DNA of 36,688 nt from DASZHJ01 sp035581425. Lineage in GTDB: Bacteria > Pseudomonadota > Alphaproteobacteria > ATCC43930 > CGMCC-115725. Below are positions 27,501 to 34,844 of this stretch, one piece after another; the stretch's first letter is position 1, and every line of letters starts with the position of its first letter. A model generated the notes under the pieces. It saw nothing but the letters and a program-made list of their open reading frames with translations, was not told the origin of the DNA and ran no database searches. The position numbers were made by a program, and so were the translations under genes. The stretch spans positions 1-36,688 of the forward strand of contig DATJVP010000018.1 in the NCBI GenBank assembly GCA_035581425.1. The letters are read 5' to 3'.

Positions 27501-27805
27501 GCGGGGTCGACATCGGGGAGGACACGGTCGATCTCGCGGGCGTGCTGGTGCCCGCCTATACGATCAACAGCCTCATCGGCAACGTCCCGTTGATCGGGGA
27601 CGTACTCGCGCCGGATGGGAGCGGCGTATTCGCGGTCAATTTCCGTGTGGCCGGCCCCGTCTCCGATCCCAAGGTGAACGTCAATCCCTTGAGCACGCTC
27701 GCGCCGGGCTTCCTGCGCAAGCTCTTCATGTTCGCGCCCTCCGATCCCAGCAAGCCCCCGTCCGATCCCTCTGAGGTGCCGTTCTCGAACGATACCGGTC
27801 ACTAG
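24551..27805 (+). CDS. AsmA/YhdP-like protein (DUF3971/AsmA C-terminal), inner-membrane anchored
   Basis: 1084 residues. A basic N-terminus (RAKRKRRPVRH) precedes one TM helix at about 39-61. The rest is a long, repetitive beta-rich region typical of AsmA-like/TamB superfamily proteins. The C-terminal AsmA-like segment is recognisable in FTRLRGDFTYDGGKLKVSEVRAVGNAIG, then TINSLIGNVPLIGDVLAPDG and a final VNPLSTLAPGFLRKLF. E. coli relatives (YhdP, TamB, YdbH) are proposed bridges carrying phospholipid to the outer membrane; a similar role here is inference. The start codon overlaps that of glnE and the stop codon overlaps that of tyrS (CTAG, 27802-27805), so there is no intergenic DNA on either side. 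Confidence 0.88.
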   Translation: MDSETRHEDEPEVARPDPAGQAPEVPRAKRKRRPVRHGTVLVLRILSALVTAIAIAVIAIGWRLASGPISLDFLTPTVQSVLSNPERGIEAAIEHTELTLEPTTHTVSILAEGVTIRRSDGSAGMRLPRVTLKLSLRALLTGQIAPTTIVLTAPQFRLAHAPDGTIHLGFGEGAGSEDLARTILQDIEVRPNQRGPLGYLQEVDIRDATLILDDRALGVTWQARDVQAILLRNQAGLAGQGSVTVVTGDQEAKMDAIFQYVDAEHRLTGEVDVADLDPARFAAAAQPLALLAALKVPLSGSFGFTIDVASLTVEGARCDVTLKSGRIDAPFLSGGSLPITGGAAKLSYAPLTGRLSVDELRLDLDGPTVALTAEVSGVDPQFLRGGTLQKLDISTKLKVQHVAFDTLARYWPDAVSRSSRSWITGHVRDGTADVDGLEVHAVLDLTGKAAKPLVVDSAHGTLSFSNLTIDYFPPLPPVREVSGTGSFDRAHMDLVPTGGTLAGLRVTSATIRLTKLDTDDETIAIGVGVHGPVHDVLDAIDTKPLRYAHVFGVDPAKVTGAVDVQVSFGFPLIHDLRIDDVDYSAKAKIAGASIPGIAMGHDLSEGDITLEVDRTSLKVKGTGKIEGVAAEFTWAQSLRSAGGSRHYTVKTRLDDVERRRLGVDLFPEMVSGPVGIELAYSEQKGTAEAEVSLDLLEASLDVKDLGWKKSSGVAAVAKARLGFSGGKLASVSDATLDGGGMNAALSVAFAPETQELRSAAIRRLAFGDTDIAGNLERRSSGWVVALTGKSFDASKFLSDLGRGRVGGREIPLSIEAKLDRLILGPGRELSSVSLSFVDDGTHWQRVVLNGRFAAGGRMVLRFGEPPGSRALTFESNDLGSVLKVLGVSTAVVGGQVRITAQSEDRGKERLFGGHLEGADFTVVHAPLMARLLSVASLSGIASLLDSDEGVAFTRLRGDFTYDGGKLKVSEVRAVGNAIGITAGGGVDIGEDTVDLAGVLVPAYTINSLIGNVPLIGDVLAPDGSGVFAVNFRVAGPVSDPKVNVNPLSTLAPGFLRKLFMFAPSDPSKPPSDPSEVPFSNDTGH

Positions 27806-29055
27806 CTCGGGCGGACGAGCGCGTGACGCTTGCGGCCAGCGGAGAGCTTGATGACGCCGTCGGTGTTGAGGTCGGCGAGCGCGATCGCGCGGGTCTCGCT
27901 CTCGATCACCGCGTCGTTGACGCGGCCGCCGCCGCCGCGGATGAGGCGCCGCGCCTCACCGTTAGAGGTCGCGAGCGCCGCACGCGCGAAGAGCTCGAAG
28001 GCAGGAACCCCGCGCTCGAGCTCGCTGCGCGGCACCTCGAGCGTCGGCAGGGCCTCGCCGACCTGTCCCTCTGCGAAGACCTTACGCGCGGTCTCCTCCG
28101 CGGCCGTTGCGTCAGCGCGGCCGTGGCAGAGAGCCGTCGCCTCCGTCGCGAGAATGCGCTTTGCCTCATTGATCTCGCTGCCGGCGAGCTGCTCCAGCCG
28201 CATGGTCTCGTCGAGCGGCAGGTCCGTAAAGAGGCGCAGGAAGCGCCCGACATCGGCGTCCTCGGTGTTGCGCCAGAACTGCCAATAGTCGTAGGGGCGG
28301 AGGCGGTCGGCGGTGAGCCAGACCGCGCCCTGCGCGGTCTTCCCCATCTTGGCTCCCGACGCGGTGGTGATGAGCGGCGTGGTGAGGCCGAAAAGCGCGC
28401 GGTTATCCATGCGGCGGCCGAGCTCGACGCCGCTCACGATATTACCCCACTGGTCGGAGCCGCCCATCTGCATCATGCAGTCGTGGCGCCGCGCGAGCTC
28501 CAGGAAGTCATAGGACTGGAGCACCATGTAGTTGAACTCGAGGAAAGAGAGCGGCTGCTCGCGCTCGAGGCGGAGGCGCACGCTGTCGAAGGTCAGCATG
28601 CGGTTCACCGAGAAATGCCGACCGAACTCTCGCAGGAAAGGGATGTATTGCAGCCCGTCGAGCCAGTCCGCATTGTCCGGCATGATGGCATCGCAGGCCC
28701 TTTCGCCGAAGCTCAGGAAGCGGTCGAAGATGCGGCGGATGCCGGCCTTGTTGGCCTCGATCTCGGCCTCTGTCAGGAGCTTGCGCGTCTCGTCGCGGCC
28801 GGAGGGGTCACCGATCTTGGTGGTGCCGCCGCCCATCAGCACGATCGGCTTGTTGCCGGTGCGCTGCCAGAGCCGGAGCAGCATGATCTGCACGAGGCTC
28901 CCGACATGGAGGCTATCCGCGGTACAATCGAAGCCGATATAAGCCGTCGCGGGTCCCGCAGCGAGTCGCGCATCGAGCGCCTCGCGATCCGTGCACTGAT
29001 GCACGAAGCCTCGAGCCTCGGCGGCGGCAAGAAACTCGGAGCGGGCTTTGGTCAT
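27802..29055 (-). CDS. tyrS: Tyrosyl-tRNA synthetase
   Basis: 417-residue class I synthetase that charges tRNA-Tyr. Motifs are AYIGFDCTADSLHVGSL (the HIGH box appears as HVGS, 50-53), the tyrosine pocket FNYMVLQSYDFLEL, GGSDQWGNIVSG, and KMGKT (236-240) as the KMSKS loop. A C-terminal S4 domain (GEARRLIRGGGGRVNDAVI) binds the tRNA. The start MTKARSEFLAAAEARG at 29055 is the family start; the open frame extends upstream antisense to anmK and is not used. Convergent with the AsmA-like gene (stops overlap) and divergent from anmK. Confidence 0.96.
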   Translation of the reverse strand: MTKARSEFLAAAEARGFVHQCTDREALDARLAAGPATAYIGFDCTADSLHVGSLVQIMLLRLWQRTGNKPIVLMGGGTTKIGDPSGRDETRKLLTEAEIEANKAGIRRIFDRFLSFGERACDAIMPDNADWLDGLQYIPFLREFGRHFSVNRMLTFDSVRLRLEREQPLSFLEFNYMVLQSYDFLELARRHDCMMQMGGSDQWGNIVSGVELGRRMDNRALFGLTTPLITTASGAKMGKTAQGAVWLTADRLRPYDYWQFWRNTEDADVGRFLRLFTDLPLDETMRLEQLAGSEINEAKRILATEATALCHGRADATAAEETARKVFAEGQVGEALPTLEVPRSELERGVPAFELFARAALATSNGEARRLIRGGGGRVNDAVIESETRAIALADLNTDGVIKLSAGRKRHALVRPS

Positions 29056-29157
29056 CGCAGCAGGATCGGTAACGATGGTGTCGGGATTTCGCGAGCGGGC
29101 TCGACGGGGCGGCTCCTGTAGCACGGAAGCCCCGACGAAACAAATACCGGCATCGCC

Positions 29158-30237
29158 GTGAGCGCGCGGCTCTATCGGGCCCTCGGACTCATGAGCGGGA
29201 CCTCGCTCGATGGGATCGACGCTGCTTTCGTCGCGACCGACGGCCGGGCGCTCGTGGAGACAGGGCCCGGGCTCACGCTTCCCTACGACGAGCCCACGCG
29301 CGACCGGATCAGGCAATGTCTCGGCGGCGGCGGACCGGCGACCGCCGTCACGACCGAGCTCACCGAACTCCACGCCTCCGCCGTGGCGCGCTTTCTCGCG
29401 GAGCACGCGGTCGGGCCGCTCGACGTCGTCGGTTTTCACGGTCAGACCGTCCTGCATCGGCCGAAGGAAGGACGGACGGTCCAGCTCGGCGACGGCGCGT
29501 TACTCGCGCAGCGCACGGGCGTCGATGTCGTCTGCGATTTCCGCTCGGCCGACGTCGCCGCGGGAGGCGAGGGAGCGCCGCTGGTGCCGATCTATCACGC
29601 GGCACTTGCCGCAAAACTCGAGCGCCCGCTTGCGGTGCTCAATCTCGGCGGCGTCGCCAACGTCACCTGGCTCGGCACGGGCGCCGACGAGATGCTCGCC
29701 TTCGACACCGGTCCCGGCAACGCCCTCATCGACGATTGGGTCCGTCGCCACACCGGTGCGCTCTTCGATCGTGACGGCGCGCTGGCGCGGTCGGGCCAGG
29801 CGGACGAGCAATGGGTCGCGCGTTTCCTCGCGCATCCTTTTTTTGCGCGCCGGCCCCCGAAGTCGCTCGATCGCGACGAGTTCCAGCGCTTCGTTCCCGA
29901 GCACCTCTCACCCGCCGACGGAGCGGCGACGCTCGTGGCAATGACGGCCGCGGGCGCGGAGGCGGCCCTCCGCCACCTGCCGCTGGCACCACGGCGCTGG
30001 CTCCTCGGAGGCGGAGGAAGGCACAACCCCGCACTCACCGCGGCGCTCGCGGGCGCTCTCGGGGCTCCGGTCGAGCCGGTCGAAGCCGTGGGCTGGGACG
30101 GCGATGCGCTCGAGGCGCAAGCCTTCGGCTATCTCGCGGTCCGCTCGCTCCTGGGCCTTCCGCTGAGCTTCCCCGGCACCACCGGGGTAAAGGCGCCTGT
30201 CGCGGGCGGCCGGCTCTTCCACCCGCCTCGGAATTGA
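29158..30237 (+). CDS. anmK: Anhydro-N-acetylmuramic acid kinase
   Basis: 359-residue peptidoglycan-recycling enzyme that cleaves the 1,6-anhydro ring of anhMurNAc and phosphorylates it to MurNAc-6-phosphate. Nucleotide-binding and active-site segments are GLMSGTSLDGIDAAFV (10-25), DVVGFHGQTVLHRP, NLGGVANVTWLG, FDTGPGNALIDDW, and LGGGGRHNPAL near the C-terminus. The start is GTG at 29158 with no obvious Shine-Dalgarno. The tyrS/anmK divergent arrangement is common in alphaproteobacteria, with about 100 bp between the starts. The pseudokinase gene follows after 68 bp. Confidence 0.95.
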   Translation: MSARLYRALGLMSGTSLDGIDAAFVATDGRALVETGPGLTLPYDEPTRDRIRQCLGGGGPATAVTTELTELHASAVARFLAEHAVGPLDVVGFHGQTVLHRPKEGRTVQLGDGALLAQRTGVDVVCDFRSADVAAGGEGAPLVPIYHAALAAKLERPLAVLNLGGVANVTWLGTGADEMLAFDTGPGNALIDDWVRRHTGALFDRDGALARSGQADEQWVARFLAHPFFARRPPKSLDRDEFQRFVPEHLSPADGAATLVAMTAAGAEAALRHLPLAPRRWLLGGGGRHNPALTAALAGALGAPVEPVEAVGWDGDALEAQAFGYLAVRSLLGLPLSFPGTTGVKAPVAGGRLFHPPRN

Positions 30238-30305
30238 GTGGGGTTAAGAATCCGTTTGCCCTTCGAGCCTAGGCTAAGCCGCTCGCGATCTCGATATGGG
30301 CGGCT

Positions 30306-32324
30306 ATGGCGCAGACGGCGCGACAAGAGGGTCAAGTGGGCGACGGCAGGGTCGTCACTCTCGCCGGGCACTTCGACATCCATGTCGATCGGCCCGCGGC
30401 GGAGCTGTGGACCCCGCATGCCAGCGCCTACGTCGTCACCGACCGGGAGACACCGAGCGCGAGCCTTTTCGCGCTGATTTGCGACCCCCAGATGCCGCCG
30501 CGCATCGACGTGCTCGAGGCGCTTCGGGGCAAGCGCCTCGAGGGGATGCTGGTGCCCGCGATCTGGGGGATCGTGGAGTGGCCGCTGGCGGCGAGACGCT
30601 GCTTCGCAATCGTCTACGACCGCCCCGGTGGCGGGCCGCTTGCGCCCGCGGCCGGTGGCGCGGCGCCGGTTTCCGAGGACGATCTCGTCCGCACCGTGTT
30701 GCCGCCGCTGGCGTCGTCGCTCGGTCAGCTCTCTGCTGCAGGCGCTACCCATCGCGCGATCAGGGCCGATAACTTCCACTATCGCGACAGCGCCCGCCGC
30801 GTCGCGGTCCTCGGGGATTGCTGCTCGACGCCGCCGGGTCTCGCCCAGCCGCTCCTCTACGAGACCATCGAGAGCGCACTCGCCAATCCCTGGGCCCGCG
30901 GCGACGGCACCGCCGCAGACGATCTCTACGCGCTGGGCGTCTCCATGGTTGTGCTGCTCCTCGGCTGCAATCCCGCGGCAGAGCTGCCGGACGACCAACT
31001 CCTCCTGGAGAAGATGAACCGCGGCTCCTACGCCGCGCTCGTCGGGAACGAGCGACTTCCGTCCTCGATGGTCGAGCCCGTACGAGGGCTCCTGACCGAC
31101 GACGTGCGGGAGCGATGGACCGTTCAAGACCTCGAGCTCTGGCTGCACGGCCGCCGCCTCTCGCCGAAGCAGCCGGCATTGCAGCGGCGCGCGACGCGCG
31201 CGTTCGAATTCAACGGCGAGAGCCATCTGACCGCACGCACCCTCGCGCATGCCCTCACGCGGAAGCCCGCTGCAGCACCGCAGGCGCTGAGATCGCCCGA
31301 GTTCGAGACCTGGCTGCATCGGAGCCTCTCCGACCCCGAGCGCAGCAAGCTCGTGGGCTCCGCGCTCGCCGAGGGTCACGACGTCGGCGCCCTCGGCCAG
31401 GAAGAGGTGCTCACCGCCCGCGCCGCAATCGCCCTCGATCCCGCCGCGCCGCTTCGCTACAAGGGTGCCTCCGTCGCGATCGACGCGTTCGGCAGCGCGC
31501 TCGCCGGCGCCTTCCGCGGGCATCTCTCGCTCGCCGCGGTCGCGGAGGCGGTCGTTGCGCGACTCCCGGTGTTCTGGCTCTCCTCGCAATCGGTGATGCG
31601 GCCGGAGCTGGTGCCGCTCCACAAGGTCTTCGAGCGGATGCGCATCCAGCTCGAGGATCGCCGGCCCGGGTTCGGGCCGGAGCGGGTCGCATACGAGAAC
31701 TGCCGCACGCTCCATTGCCTCTCGCCGCTGATCGAGGCGCACTACGTGCTCGATCCCGGTGACGTGCTGCGCGCGATGGAGGCGAGCCTGGAGCAGCGCC
31801 CGGCGGAGGAGCCGCAGATCGACCGCCACCTCGCGGGGTTCCTCGGCGCGCGCTTCAAGCTTGCAAAGGTCGAGTGGCTCGACGAGATCGGCAGTGCCGA
31901 TCCCGGCTTGCGAGCCCTTGGCACGCTGAAGATGCTGGCCTCGCTGCAGTCCGCAAGCGGGCCGCGCTCGGCGCGCCACACCGCAATCCGCCTCGCACGC
32001 CAGCTTCCCGCGACGCTCCAGCGCTTCCATAACCGTGCCAGGCGCAAGACCCTCCTGGAGGAGCTGCCCCGGCTTGCCGAGAAGGGGAGCCTCACGGAAC
32101 TCCTCGCGCTGGTCGATGGGGCGGCGGAGCGGCAGCGTGATAGCCTCGGATTTGCCGCCGCCGCGCGCGAGTGGGCGCGGATAGAGCGCGAGCTCGGCCA
32201 TCTCCGCGTCGACGGTCCGCGGCGGCCGCAACGCGCAGCGCTCCTCGGCGCGCAGATGGCGGCGGGTGCGGCGATGTTCCTCGCCTGGGCCGCGGCGCTC
32301 GGCCTCGTCGTGACGGTGAGCTGA
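30306..32324 (+). CDS. Membrane-anchored pseudokinase (protein-kinase-like fold with degenerate active site)
   Basis: 672 residues. Residues about 20-285 have the order of a Ser/Thr kinase domain. HRAIRADN (149-156) stands where HRDxKxxN should be, so the catalytic Asp is Ala and Lys is Arg. LGDCCSTPPG (169-178) replaces DFG. DDLYALGVSMVVLLLG (205-220) matches subdomain IX and LLTDDVRERWT (262-272) matches subdomain XI. No Gly-rich loop or VAIK lysine is seen (SLFALICDP). A conserved-looking segment LELWLHGRRLSPKQ follows. The middle region (about 290-645) is helical and unrecognised. One TM helix (about 652-670) ends the protein, leaving the bulk cytoplasmic. I recall similar 'kinase-like' proteins only in alphaproteobacteria and know no function. 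The next gene starts 3 bp later. Confidence 0.82.
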   Translation: MAQTARQEGQVGDGRVVTLAGHFDIHVDRPAAELWTPHASAYVVTDRETPSASLFALICDPQMPPRIDVLEALRGKRLEGMLVPAIWGIVEWPLAARRCFAIVYDRPGGGPLAPAAGGAAPVSEDDLVRTVLPPLASSLGQLSAAGATHRAIRADNFHYRDSARRVAVLGDCCSTPPGLAQPLLYETIESALANPWARGDGTAADDLYALGVSMVVLLLGCNPAAELPDDQLLLEKMNRGSYAALVGNERLPSSMVEPVRGLLTDDVRERWTVQDLELWLHGRRLSPKQPALQRRATRAFEFNGESHLTARTLAHALTRKPAAAPQALRSPEFETWLHRSLSDPERSKLVGSALAEGHDVGALGQEEVLTARAAIALDPAAPLRYKGASVAIDAFGSALAGAFRGHLSLAAVAEAVVARLPVFWLSSQSVMRPELVPLHKVFERMRIQLEDRRPGFGPERVAYENCRTLHCLSPLIEAHYVLDPGDVLRAMEASLEQRPAEEPQIDRHLAGFLGARFKLAKVEWLDEIGSADPGLRALGTLKMLASLQSASGPRSARHTAIRLARQLPATLQRFHNRARRKTLLEELPRLAEKGSLTELLALVDGAAERQRDSLGFAAAAREWARIERELGHLRVDGPRRPQRAALLGAQMAAGAAMFLAWAAALGLVVTVS

Positions 32325-32327
32325 GTC

Positions 32328-32828
32328 ATGGCGAGCGCGCGCGCGACGTCGAAAGCCGTGGGCGGCGGTCCCGCCAAAAGATCGCGCCGCCGCGGCATTG
32401 CTTTCACGCTGCTGCTCGCGGGCTTCGCCGTCCTTGCGGCGTCGGCCTTGCCATTGGCGCTAGTGGCGCTTGCGGGCCTCGTCCCGACGATGGTGGCAGC
32501 GCTTCTCGACCGTTACCGCGCGAAGTACCTCACGCGTACGGTGGGAGCGATGAACGCCGCAGGTATCGCGCCGCTGGCGATGCAGCTCTCCGCGCGCGGC
32601 ACCAGCATGACGGACGCGCTGCAGGTCCTCTCGAGCCCACACAACTGGCTCATGATGTATGGCGGGGCGGCGATCGGCTGGGCGCTTTTCCTGGCGATGC
32701 CGACGCTCGCCCGCACCATCGTCGATGTCCGCGCGGATCAGGCGCAGCGCCAGCTCAAGGCGCGCGCCGCCGAGCTCGTCGAAGAATGGGGCGAGGAAGT
32801 GAAGGGACGAGGCGCGCCGCCGCGCTGA
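32328..32828 (+). CDS. Small membrane protein encoded with the pseudokinase, function unknown
   Basis: 166 residues. A basic N-terminus (KRSRRRG, 18-24) precedes a long hydrophobic segment (about 26-60, possibly a hairpin). A hydrophilic middle follows (DRYRAKYLTRTVGAMNAAGIAPLAMQL), then a second TM region (about 107-127, LMMYGGAAIGWALFLAMP) and a charged helical tail with EELVEEWGEEVKG-like acidity. The ATG is 3 nt after the pseudokinase TGA, which indicates translational coupling and a likely shared complex in the inner membrane. I recognise no family. It converges on rpoH with 13 bp between the stops. Confidence 0.8.
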   Translation: MASARATSKAVGGGPAKRSRRRGIAFTLLLAGFAVLAASALPLALVALAGLVPTMVAALLDRYRAKYLTRTVGAMNAAGIAPLAMQLSARGTSMTDALQVLSSPHNWLMMYGGAAIGWALFLAMPTLARTIVDVRADQAQRQLKARAAELVEEWGEEVKGRGAPPR

Positions 32829-32841
32829 GCCTCAGCTTGCC

Positions 32842-33732
32842 TTAGGCAGTCGGGGCAAGCCGCCGCTCGAGCGCGGACTGCTTGATCGCCCGTTGCAGCT
32901 TCTCGAAGGCGCGGACCTCGATTTGGCGCACCCGCTCGCGGGAGATGCCGTATTCGCGCGAGAGATCCTCGAGCGTGGTCGGATTGTCCTTGAGCCGGCG
33001 CTCGACCAGGATGTGTCGCTCACGATCGCTCAAAAGCCGCATCGCCTTCTGCAGGAGATCGCGGCGAAGGCCCAGCTCCTGCCGGTCGCCGAGCATCGTC
33101 TCCTGGTTGTCGCGCTCGTCGACGAGCCAGTCCTGCCACTCGCCCTCTCCGTCGATGCGGACGGGCGCATTGAGCGAATGGTCCGGCCCCATCAGCCGGC
33201 GATTCATGCTGATGACGTCCGCCTCGGGCACGTCGAGCTCCTTGGCGATCTTGCTGACATGCTCCGGGGTGAGGTCACCCTCCTCGATTGCCTCGATCTG
33301 GCCCTTGAGCTTGCGCAAGTTGAAGAAGAGCTTCTTCTGCGCCGCCGTGGTGCCCATCTTCACCAGCGACCACGAGTGGAGGATGTATTCCTGGATCGCC
33401 GCGCGGATCCACCACATCGCGTAGGTCGCGAGGCGGAAGCCGCGGTCGGGATCGAAACGCTTAACGGCCTGCATCATCCCGACATTGCCCTCGGAGACCA
33501 GCTCCGAGATCGGGAGTCCGTAGCCGCGATAGCCCATGGCAATCTTCGCGACGAGCCTCAGATGGCTCGTTACCAGCCGCTGCGCAGCCTCGGGATCGCC
33601 GTGCTCGCGCCAGCGCTTGGCGAGCATGTACTCCTCTCCCGCCTCCAGCAGCGGGAACTTGCGGATCTCCTGCAGATATCGCGAAAGACCACCTTCCGAA
33701 GAGATGGTCGGAACCGTCGCAACACTTGCCAT
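32842..33732 (-). CDS. rpoH: RNA polymerase sigma factor RpoH (sigma-32)
   Basis: 296-residue heat-shock sigma factor. Region 2 contains LVSEGNVGMMQAVKRFDPDRGFRLATYAMWWIRAAIQEYIL, and the diagnostic RpoH box QKKLFFNLR lies at 132-140. Region 4 ends with the helix-turn-helix LEDLSREYGISRERVRQIEVRAFEKLQ. Length equals that of other alphaproteobacterial RpoH proteins. The start ATG at 33732 has AGGGAG 13-18 nt and AGGA directly upstream. A promoter-like element and a perfect 6-bp hairpin lie in the 98-bp gap after rluD, so rpoH probably has its own promoter besides read-through. Some alphaproteobacteria carry two rpoH copies; only one is visible here. Confidence 0.97.
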   Translation of the reverse strand: MASVATVPTISSEGGLSRYLQEIRKFPLLEAGEEYMLAKRWREHGDPEAAQRLVTSHLRLVAKIAMGYRGYGLPISELVSEGNVGMMQAVKRFDPDRGFRLATYAMWWIRAAIQEYILHSWSLVKMGTTAAQKKLFFNLRKLKGQIEAIEEGDLTPEHVSKIAKELDVPEADVISMNRRLMGPDHSLNAPVRIDGEGEWQDWLVDERDNQETMLGDRQELGLRRDLLQKAMRLLSDRERHILVERRLKDNPTTLEDLSREYGISRERVRQIEVRAFEKLQRAIKQSALERRLAPTA

Positions 33733-33778
33733 TCCTGTATTGCACTCCCTCTGACGGGCATCGGGCAGGGAAGATCCC

Positions 33779-33793
33779 CCGCCGACCCGGCGG
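33779..33793 (-). other. Perfect hairpin at the predicted 5' end of rpoH mRNA
   Basis: CCGCCG-GGT-CGGCGG on the minus strand: 6-bp GC stem with a 3-nt loop. It begins about 6 nt downstream of the putative -10 element, so it would form the very start of the transcript. It could stabilise the mRNA, or alternatively act as part of a terminator for rluD transcripts, though no U-run follows on this strand. Confidence 0.45.
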
Positions 33794-33798
33794 TTAAT

Positions 33799-33828
33799 AA
33801 CTTAGCATTGTGGTAGGGTTTTGTCCAA
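33799..33828 (-). promoter_or_regulatory. Putative rpoH promoter
   Basis: On the minus strand TTGGAC (33828-33823), an 18-nt spacer and TAAGTT (33804-33799), within an AT-richer patch unlike the flanking genes. It looks more like a housekeeping sigma promoter than a sigma-32 site (no CCCCAT-type -10). The start would be near 33792, giving a leader of about 60 nt. Confidence 0.45.
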
Positions 33829-33830
33829 GG

Positions 33831-34820
33831 TTAAAGACGCTCTAGGATGCTTATTAAGGCCTTAATATCTTGAGGTAATTCACTTTGGAATGCCAGCCAT
33901 TTGCGATTTAGGGGGTGCTCGAAGCCGAGGGTGGCGGCATGGAGGGCCTGCCTGGGGAAGGCGTCGAGGGCGATCCGCACGGGCTCGGGAAGGGCGCGTT
34001 TGCGTCCACGGCTCCGCCCATAAACGGGGTCGCCGATGAGGGGATTGCCTTTGGCGGCGAGGTGGACGCGGATCTGGTGCGTCCGACCCGTCGCAAGTCG
34101 GCACTCCGCGAGGGCTGCCGCATCCTTGAAGATGCGGAGGACGCGATAGCGGGTCACCGCGGGTTTTCCGCCGCGGCTCACCACGGCCATGGTCTTGCGG
34201 TTGCGGGGATTGCGGCCGATGGCGCCCTCGATCTCGCCCTCGCGCGGCTGCGGGACGCCCCAGACGACCGCGAGATAGGCGCGCTCGATCCGGCGTGCCG
34301 CGAAATCGGCGGAGAGCGCGGCGTGCGCACGCTCGGTCTTGGCGACGACCATGAGGCCGCTCGTATCCTTGTCGAGCCGGTGCACGATCCCCGGCCGCCG
34401 CACGCCGCCTATCCCCGCGAGGCTCTCGCCGCAGTGCGCGAGGAGGGCATTGACGAGGGTGCTGTCGGGATTTCCGGGAGCGGGATGAACGACGAGGCCC
34501 GCGGGCTTGTCGAGCACCAGCAGCGCCTCATCCTCGTAGCGGATGTCCAGCGGGATCGACTGTGCTTGCGGCGCGGCATCGACGGGCGGCGGAAGCGAAA
34601 CCTCGCAGCGCTGGCCTGGTTTGACCCTCAGGGAGGGGTTCGTTATGGTCGCGCCGTCCACGGATACCCTGCCCTCAACGACGAGCTGCTTCAGGCGGGT
34701 GCGCGAGAGATCGCCGAAGCGGCGCGCCAACACCCGATCCAGGCGCTCGCCCGCCTCGGCCTCCTCGACGGTGGCGTCGAGCCGGTGCTCCCGGGATTTT
34801 GCTTGGGTCGCCGTGGTCAT
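33831..34820 (-). CDS. rluD: Large-subunit rRNA pseudouridine synthase RluD (RluA family)
   Basis: 329 residues. An N-terminal S4 RNA-binding domain (about 24-85, GERLDRVLARRFGDLSRTRLKQLV) precedes the pseudouridine synthase domain. The catalytic aspartate is D150 in GIVHRLDKDTSGLMVVAKT, and RTHQIRVHLAAKGNPLIGDPVYG is the second conserved block. RluD modifies helix 69 of 23S rRNA (1911/1915/1917); RluC is the alternative, but the placement directly upstream of rpoH is typical for rluD in alphaproteobacteria. The last codons are AT-richer than the rest. Divergent from the DUF6476-like gene with a 24-bp gap. Confidence 0.93.
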   Translation of the reverse strand: MTTATQAKSREHRLDATVEEAEAGERLDRVLARRFGDLSRTRLKQLVVEGRVSVDGATITNPSLRVKPGQRCEVSLPPPVDAAPQAQSIPLDIRYEDEALLVLDKPAGLVVHPAPGNPDSTLVNALLAHCGESLAGIGGVRRPGIVHRLDKDTSGLMVVAKTERAHAALSADFAARRIERAYLAVVWGVPQPREGEIEGAIGRNPRNRKTMAVVSRGGKPAVTRYRVLRIFKDAAALAECRLATGRTHQIRVHLAAKGNPLIGDPVYGRSRGRKRALPEPVRIALDAFPRQALHAATLGFEHPLNRKWLAFQSELPQDIKALISILERL

Positions 34821-34844
34821 GGGCTGGCAGAGTGGACCCGATCG

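Noticed and set aside
30129..32231. 700-codon minus-strand open frame opposite the pseudokinase gene
   Set aside because: Gives a charged low-information peptide without motifs; the plus frame has kinase-like motifs, a TM end and an abutting partner gene.
33854..33865. TTAAGGCCTTAA palindrome at the 3' end of rluD as a CtrA site
   Set aside because: Spacing of 4 between TTAA halves does not fit CtrA, and it lies inside coding sequence.
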